In this document: piece by piece, positions 58,301-64,000 of the stretch
Numbering within the stretch: the stretch's first letter is position 1
Layout of the letters: each line of letters begins with the position of its first letter
NCBI GenBank assembly: GCA_950097015.1
Contig: CATNEN010000025.1
Coordinates: 8,482,501 to 8,546,500 of the forward strand
Length of the DNA stretch: 64,000 nt
Direction of reading: 5' to 3'
DNA from: Macrostomum hystrix
Taxonomy: Eukaryota; Platyhelminthes; Macrostomidae
Translations under genes and position numbers: made by a program
Notes under the pieces: generated by a model
The model's database searches: none
Seen by the model: the letters and a program-made list of their open reading frames with translations, nothing else
Told to the model about the DNA's origin: nothing

Positions 58301-61300
58301 AGTAGTGCATTTGACTGATGGATTAGTGTATTTGACTGATGGAGTAGTGCATTTGACTGATGGATTAGTGTATTTGACTGATGGATTAGTGCCTATTACT
58401 GATAGATTAGTGTCAAAGACGGATAAATTAGTGTATTTGACTGATGGATTCGTGTTTATGACTGATGGATTCGTGTTTATGACTGATGGATTCGTGTTTA
58501 TGATTGATGGATTCGTGTTTATGACTGATGGATTAGTGTTTATGACTGATGGATTAGTGTTTATGACTGATGGATTCGTGTTTATGACTGATGGATTCGT
58601 GTTTATGCCTGTTGGAGTAGTGTTTATGACTGATGGATTCGTGTTTATGATTCATGGGGTAGTGTATTTGACTGATGGATTCGTGTTTATGACTGATGGA
58701 TTCGTGTTTATGACTGATAAATTCGTGTTTATGACTGATGGATTCGTGTTTATGATTGATGGAGTAGTGTATTTGACTGATGGATTAGTGTATTTGACTG
58801 ATGGATTAGTGTATTTGACTGATGGATTAGTGTATTTGACTGATGGATTCGTGTTTATGGATTAGTGTGGATTAGTGTATTTGACTGATGGATTAGTGTA
58901 TTTGACTGATGGATTAGTGTATTTGACTGATGGAGTAGTGTATTTGACTGATGGATTCGTGTTTATGACTTATGGATTAGTGTATTTGACTGATGGAGTA
59001 GTGTATTTGACTGATCGATTCGTGTTTATGGATTAGTGTGGATTAGTGTATTTGACTGATGGATTCGTGTTTATGACTGATGGAGTAGTGTATTTGACTG
59101 ATGGATTAGTGTTCATGACTGATGGATTAGTGTATTTGACTGATGGATTAGTGTATTTGACTGATGGATTAGTGTATTTGACTGATGGAGTAGTGTATTT
59201 GACTGATGGATTAGTGTTTATGATTGATGGAGTAGTGTATTTGACTGATGGATTAGTGTATTTGACTGATGGATTCGTGTTTATGACTGATGGAGTAGTG
59301 TATTTGACTGATGGATTAGTGTATTTGACTGATGGAGTAGTGTATTTGACTGATGGATTCGTGTTTATGACTGATGGATTCGTGTATTTGACTGATGGAT
59401 TAGTGTATTTGACTGATGGAGTAGTGTATTTGACTGATGGATTAGTGTTTATGACTGATGGATTAGTGTATTTGACTGATGGAGTAGTGTATTTGACTGA
59501 TGGATTCGTGTTTATGACTGATGGATTAGTTTTTATGGCTGATGGATTCGTGTTTATGACTGATGGATTCGTGTTTATGACTGATGGATTAGTGTATTTG
59601 ACTGATGGAGTAGTGTATTTGACTGATGGAGTAGTGTATTTGACTAATGGATTCGTGTTTATGAATGATGGATTCGTGTTTATGACTGATGGAGTAGTGT
59701 ATTTGACTGATGGAGTAGTGTATTTGACTGATGGAGTATTGTATTTGACTGATGGAGTAGTGTATTTGAATGATGGATTCGTGTTTATGACTGATGGAGT
59801 AGTGTATTTGACTGATGGATTAGTGTATTTGACTGATGGAGTAGTGTATTTGACTGATGGATTCGTGTTTATGACTGATGGATTCGTGTATTTGACTGAT
59901 GGATTAGTGTATTTGACTGATGGAGTAGTGTATTTGACTGATGGATTAGTGTTTATGACTGATGGATTAGTGTATTTGACTGATGGAGTAGTGTATTTGA
60001 CTGATGGATTCGTGTTTATGACTGATGGATTAGTTTTTATGGCTGATGGATTCGTGTTTATGACTGATGGATTCGTGTTTATGACTGATGGATTCGTGTA
60101 TTTGACTGATGGAGTAGTGTATTTGACTGATGGAGTAGTGTATTTGACTAATGGATTCGTGTTTATGAATGATGGATTCGTGTTTATGACTGATGGAGTA
60201 GTGTATTTGACTGATGGAGTAGTGTATTTGACTGATGGAGTATTGTATTTGAATGATGGAGTAGTGTATTTGAATGATGGAGTAGTGTATTTGACTGATG
60301 GAGTAGTGCATTTGACTGATGGAGTAGTGTATTTGACTAATGGATTCGTGTTTATGAATGATGGATTCGTGTTTATGACTGATGGATTAGTGTATTTGAC
60401 TGATGGATTAGTGTATTTGACTGATGGAGTAGTGTATTTGACTGATGGATTCGTGTTTATGACTTATGGATTAGTGTATTTGACTGATGGAGTAGTGTAT
60501 TTGACTGATCGATTCGTGTTTATGGATTAGTGTGGATTAGTGTATTTGACTGATGGATTCGTGTTTATGACTGATGGAGTAGTGTATTTGACTGATGGAT
60601 TAGTGTTCATGACTGATGGATTAGTGTATTTGACTGATGGATTAGTGTATTTGACTGATGGATTAGTGTATTTGACTGATGGAGTAGTGTATTTGACTGA
60701 TGGATTAGTGTTTATGATTGATGGAGTAGTGTATTTGACTGATGGATTAGTGTATTTGACTGATGGATTCGTGTTTATGACTGATGGAGTAGTGTATTTG
60801 ACTGATGGATTAGTGTATTTGACTGATGGAGTAGTGTATTTGACTGATGGATTCGTGTTTATGACTGATGGATTCGTGTATTTGACTGATGGATTAGTGT
60901 ATTTGACTGATGGAGTAGTGTATTTGACTGATGGATTAGTGTTTATGACTGATGGATTTGTGTATTTGACTGATGGAGTAGTGTATTTGACTGATGGATT
61001 CGTGTTTATGACTGATGGATTAGTTTTTATGGCTGATGGATTCGTGTTTATGACTGATGGATTCGTGTTTATGACTGATTAGTTTGGGCCTTTGTCTGGT
61101 GTTTAAGTGTTTTTAGTAATGAAATTCTTTCTTTTTAATAAAGTATATGTTTTTATGAACGATAGATTTATGTCGGACAGATAGATATTATTGTCTGTTT
61201 GTGATAGATATTGATGTTTGTGATGATAAATGAATTAAATTTCATGATCTCTAAAGAAATGAGGAACACAGTATCAAGGAGCTGTGCCCAGCTCTCATTG

Positions 61301-64000
61301 GAGCAGGCCATCTCGCGATCTGATTGGCCTATGCTAGGCTACCTGATACTCTTAGAGTTAGTCTAGAACTAGGATCGCAAGCTAGAGAGAAAACCAGCAG
61401 CGCACAGCCGACACGACACAGTGGTCCAAAGTTGAAATGGACAGCAACAGCAGCGGGTGGGGTCGGCGACGGAAAGTTTCGGCGCCGATGCCCGTGACGT
61501 CCACCCGACAGACGACTTTTCGTTTGTTTCCGCAGGCCTCTCCGGTGTTGGGTGGCGCGGCGGCCGCGGCCGAACGCCAGGACGGCGAGAACGACGACGA
61601 GGTCAGCTCGAGAGTCAATATCGCCAGCTGCGGTGGCAGCGGCGGCGGCGGCGGTGGCAGCGGCGGCAGTAGCCGTGGCATCGCCACAACTGCAGTCGGC
61701 GCACCGGCGCATGCCCTGTTTTTGCGGCATCGAGGGGTAAGACCCGGAAGGAGTGGAGATTAACTGTTAGACAACAGGATCACCTGTTAGACATCAGGAT
61801 CACCTGTTAGACATCAGGATCACCTGTTAGACATCAGGATCACCTGTTAGACATCAGGATCACCTGTTAGACATCAGGATCACCTGTTAGACATCAGGAT
61901 CACCTGTTAGACATCAGGATCACCTGTTAGACATCAGGATCACCTGTTAGACGTCACCTGTTAGACATCAGGATCACCTGTTAGACAACAGGATCACCTG
62001 TTAGACGTCAGGATCACTTGTTAGACGTCAGGATCACCTGTTAGACAAAAGGATCACCTGTTTGACGTCAGGATCACCTGTTAGACAAAAGGATCACTTG
62101 TTAGACGTCAGGATCACCTGTTTGACAACAGGATCACCTGCTATACAACCGGATCACCTGTTAAACATCCGCGCTACCTGTTAGACATTAGGATCACCTG
62201 TTAGACATTAGGATCACCTGTTAGACATCAGGATAACCTGTTAGACATCAGGATTGCCTGTTAGACACCAGGATCACCTGTTAGATCACCTGTCAGCCAG
62301 TGAGATCACCAATCGCCACATCCTCCAGTCGAGAGCCCCAGACTGGGCCTGCGAGGGAGGCCGCAGCAGTCTGGGCAGCGGCGACTTCGCCGACGAAGTC
62401 CGCCGGCTGTCGTCCTGTTCGCAGTTCGACGAGGCTCGCCGGGCTTCTGGCGACCTGCAGCAGCAGAAAGCGGCCAAGACAAAGAAGAAGAGCATGTGAG
62501 CAGCCTGCGATTACCTGAGATTTTGTAGCCAATGTCTGGAATAATAAAAGACAATAGCGCGAGTTATTATGAGTATCTAGGCCCGGTGAAGTCCATACTC
62601 AGGTTAGGACATTAAAGGTGATAGGGGGATATAAGCCGTATCAAAGTAGCATCTTGGAACGCAATAAAATCCCATTTTGCCCGCATTTTCCATGTGAATC
62701 AATGCGACTAACCGGGAATTCTTGATCGTTCTAGAAAATACCTGCAAAAAAATAAATCCACGAGCAAAATCAGCTCTATCGGAATAAATTTTTCATTTGT
62801 TTCGTGATTGTCTTTCGGATTGAAATCCCAAAAGTAATTCCCCCCCGCCTTCTCCATGTCTCGCTGACAAGTTTCCCTTCTCTCGCCGCCAGGGCCGCCC
62901 GAATTTACTCCCATATTTCTCGTCGTCTCTAAATCCCCATTTTATTTTTGAAGAAGCGAAGCAACAATGCTCGGAATCAGGAGGGGAAGGCAATTAAGCA
63001 CCCAGTCTGGAGGCTGGGCGGGTCGACTTCTGCTCAACTCCCTGACGTCCCGTGAATAATTTAGGAGGCTGCAGCGGTGGAGACATCAACTACGGATCGG
63101 GAACAGAACAAAACATCGACTCGTCAGCGTAAAGAGTCCCGCGGTTTTCCAATCCTCCGGCTCCCATCCCACTTTTATTCTACTTGTCTCATGTGCCCTG
63201 CGATAGACTAGCGCTTGAGTCAGAAAGTGCACCTGATGATGGAATGTCTAGAGCCATCTTTTATCCATTTTAGAGGCGACAAGTTCAGCTTCTTGTCCAG
63301 GAAGTCGGCAGACGCATCGGCGGCTGAGAAATCTTCCGGGCTTCGCGCATTCCGGCCGTCGGCTGAGCAGGTTCAACGCTGGGGCGTCTCCTTTGACTGC
63401 CTGCTGAATGACAAGTGTAAGAGCCGAATCGATTTGATTTAGGAGAATACGATGTTCTTGATTCTTGAAAAAATCTGGAATCTTAGATGGTGAACGTTTG
63501 GGGCAGAGAGAATTCAAGTCAAGACCCTTGCTCGCGGTGTACATTGAGGGTCAGAGAGAATTCAAGTCAAGACCCTTGCTCGCGGTGTACATTGAGGGTC
63601 AGAGAGAATTCAAGTCAAGACCCTTGCTCGCGGTGTACATTGAGGGTCAGAGAGAATTCAAGTCAAGACCCTTGCTCGCGGTGTACATTGAGGGTCAGAG
63701 AGAATTCAAGTCAAGACCCTTGCTCGCGGTGTACATTGAGGGTCAGAGAGAATTCAAGTCAAGACCCTTGCTCGCGGTGTACATTGAGGGTCAGAGAGAA
63801 TTCAAGTCAAGACCCTTGCTCGCGGTGTACATTGAGGGTCAGAGAGAATTCAAGTCAAGACCCTTGCTCGCGGTGTACATTGAGGGTCAGAGAGAATTCA
63901 AGTCAAGACCCTTGCTCGCGGTGTACATTGAGGGTCAGAGAGAATTCAAGTCAAGACCCTTGCTCGCGGTGTACATTGAGGGTCAGAGAGAATTCAAGTC
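49052..64000 (+). CDS. RGS-domain protein, 5' part of gene (4 exons, runs off the window)
   Basis: Probable GTPase-activating protein for G-alpha subunits. Four exons join without frame conflict: 49052-49333 (phase 0 end), 61536-61736 (0), 62272-62495 (2) and 63274-63416 (1), giving 283 residues plus one base. Residues 264-283 (from RPSAEQVQRWGVSF to LLNDK) match the start of the RGS fold, where a conserved Trp and a SF..LL motif open helix 1. The rest of the domain lies beyond 64000. Upstream residues are low complexity: Gly/Ser-rich, a basic LRKRLALIRTVRIF segment that could bind membrane, Ala runs, a Gly/Ser run and a Lys-rich KTKKKS. The subfamily (R4, R12 or other) cannot be told. Joining exon 1 at 49 kb to the rest across a 12.2-kb repeat-filled intron rests on phase and composition only; an alternative start exists at 61437. 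Confidence 0.7.
49385..50790. repeat. 22-bp minisatellite, ~64 copies, in RGS intron 1
   Basis: Unit gagcgagtttacatgcaggt(ga). The left block has cacaggtgacagagagttta. Most units carry CAGGTGAG or CTGGTGAG, a good match to a 5' splice site, and the array begins ~50 bp after the true donor. Confidence 0.97.
50791..51255 (+). other. RGS intron 1, unique part
   Basis: Nothing recognised. Confidence 0.5.
51258..52205. repeat. 20-bp minisatellite (RGS intron 1)
   Basis: Unit cactggcattctactcccct; length varies by 1-2 in the C run; ~47 copies; decays at the right end. Confidence 0.96.
52206..52590 (+). other. RGS intron 1, unique part
   Basis: AT-rich, nothing recognised. Confidence 0.5.
52596..52935. 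repeat. 16-bp minisatellite (RGS intron 1)
   Basis: Unit ctgaaggttccatctc, ~21 copies, almost invariant. Confidence 0.97.
52936..53884 (+). other. RGS intron 1, unique part with a GC-rich block
   Basis: 53320-53660 is GC-rich with short open frames on both strands; no convincing exon found. Confidence 0.4.
53885..55098. repeat. paired 16-bp and 13-bp arrays (RGS intron 1)
   Basis: The left part repeats acatcatctgtctgtc (16 bp), the right part acatcactctgcc (13 bp). Single 13-bp units sit inside the left part near 54095 and 54235, so the second array seems to have grown from the first. Confidence 0.96.
55099..55645 (+). other. RGS intron 1, unique part
   Basis: Nothing recognised. Confidence 0.5.
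55648..57495. repeat. 24-bp minisatellite, ~76 copies (RGS intron 1)
   Basis: Unit begins cctccaaactgctgttatca. Shortened units (caaactgcaacaccctc) mark positions 56050, 56115, 56707, 56870 and 56960. Confidence 0.97.
57505..57640. repeat. short ~28-bp repeat, ~4 copies
   Basis: Unit begins gaggatcatagagacagaat, next to the 24-bp array and sharing its ccaaact. Confidence 0.85.
57641..58170 (+). other. RGS intron 1, unique part
   Basis: Nothing recognised. Confidence 0.5.
58185..61080. repeat. 21-bp minisatellite, ~138 copies, with 504- and 1494-bp higher-order repeats
   Basis: Unit gtgtatttgactgatggatt(a). Marker variants gtttttatggctg at 59529, 60033 and 61023, gacttatgg at 58967/60461 and gttcatg at 59111/60605 show 504- and 1494-bp spacings. 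Open frames of 223, 494 and 180 codons result from the stop-free unit. Confidence 0.97.
61083..61436 (+). other. end of RGS intron 1 / possible internal promoter region
   Basis: Unique sequence before the alternative ATG at 61437. Nothing definite. Confidence 0.35.
61437..61736 (+). CDS. alternative first exon of the RGS gene (start at 61437)
   Basis: Open frame from an ATG with an excellent start context, 33 codons before and in phase with exon 2. It would give a short isoform from an internal promoter within a locally GC-rich patch. It competes with the acceptor at 61534-61535, so the two would be alternatives. Confidence 0.35.
61536..61736 (+). CDS. RGS gene exon 2 (Ala/Gly/Ser-rich)
   Basis: Strong acceptor (TTTGTTTCCGCAG|GCC) and donor (GGG|GTAAGA), both phase 0. 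Codes ASPVLGGAAAAAERQDGEND, a Gly/Ser run and ALFLRHRG. An in-frame ATG at 61437 (context GAAATGG) reads straight into it: MDSNSSGWGRRRKVSAPMPV and onward, which may be an alternative first exon. Confidence 0.65.
61757..62290. repeat. 20-bp minisatellite filling RGS intron 2 and running into exon 3
   Basis: Unit acatcaggatcacctgttag, ~26 copies; the left part is perfect, the right part diverged. Units end in a CAG|GATCAC motif like the acceptor used at 62271/62272. Confidence 0.95.
62272..62495 (+). CDS. RGS gene exon 3 (charged linker)
   Basis: The phase-0 acceptor ACACCAG|GAT lies inside the last units of the 20-bp array, so the first ~8 codons (DHLLDHLS) are repeat-derived. Then SEITNRHILQSRAPDWACEG, a Ser/Arg-rich part and KAAKTKKKS. 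Donor AT|GTGAGC, phase 2, fits the acceptor at 63272. Without splicing, the frame stops at 62497. An alternative acceptor is TCAG at 62296, but its phase does not fit exon 2. Confidence 0.6.
62496..63273 (+). other. RGS intron 3
   Basis: GTGAGC ... TTTTAG. The only RGS intron without a minisatellite. Nothing else recognised. Confidence 0.5.
63274..63416 (+). CDS. RGS gene exon 4 (start of RGS domain)
   Basis: Acceptor TATCCATTTTAG|A after a pyrimidine-rich tract. Codes GDKFSFLSRKSADASAAEKS, then RAFRPSAEQVQRWGVSFDCL and LNDK, the first helix of an RGS domain. Donor T|GTAAGA, phase 1, at the place where family members continue with Tyr/Gly. It is the last coding sequence in the window. Confidence 0.85.
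63495..64000. repeat. 48-bp minisatellite, >10 copies, runs off the window
   Basis: Unit begins gggtcagagagaattcaagt; copies appear identical except the first. Lies in the intron after RGS exon 4, ~80 bp past its donor. Confidence 0.97.

Noticed and set aside
58194-61082. Open frames of 223, 494 and 180 codons (VYLTDG-type repeats)
   Set aside because: They are a by-product of a stop-free 21-bp unit inside the RGS intron. There are no splice sites, flanking domain or start context.

Overview
The window is nuclear DNA from an invertebrate animal. The genes have GT-AG introns and encode animal neuronal or signalling proteins: an SLC6 transporter, a voltage-gated K+ channel and an RGS protein. 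tRNA-derived SINEs lie between them. The phylum cannot be fixed from this sequence. A lophotrochozoan such as a flatworm is my guess, no more. There are no bacterial, phage or CRISPR features.

Layout. (1) Positions 1-1700 are the end of a 35-bp satellite; 1.7-5.1 kb is unique sequence with two SINEs. (2) 5148-15445 (+) is a complete SLC6 Na+/Cl--coupled transporter gene in eight exons, a predicted 665 residues if the 15-nt first exon is right. (3) 15.4-19.5 kb is the 3' flank and convergent intergenic space, with 119-, 41-, 21- and ~23-bp arrays. (4) 19512-40581 (-) is a three-exon Kv channel gene, predicted 642 residues, with introns of 5.4 and 13.7 kb that are mostly tandem repeats. (5) 40.6-49.05 kb is a head-to-head intergenic region with one more SINE copy and four arrays. 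(6) 49052 to the window end (+) is the 5' part of an RGS-domain gene: four exons whose phases all agree, cut in the RGS domain by the window edge.

By hand tally about half of the window (roughly 33 kb) is tandem repeat, in more than 30 arrays with periods from 4 to 119 bp, against about 5 kb of coding exon. Nearly every array has its own unit. In the SLC6 gene each of the six large introns is dominated by a different minisatellite. Several long arrays show higher-order repeats (391, 644, 299, 504 and 1494 bp). Some arrays amplify splice-site-like motifs right next to the real exons.

All long ORFs inside the arrays are by-products of stop-free repeat units and are not annotated as genes. The three real genes are not an operon or pathway. 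They share a likely neuronal or secretory-cell role (transmitter or amino-acid uptake, membrane repolarisation, G-protein shut-off), but nothing here shows they are co-regulated.
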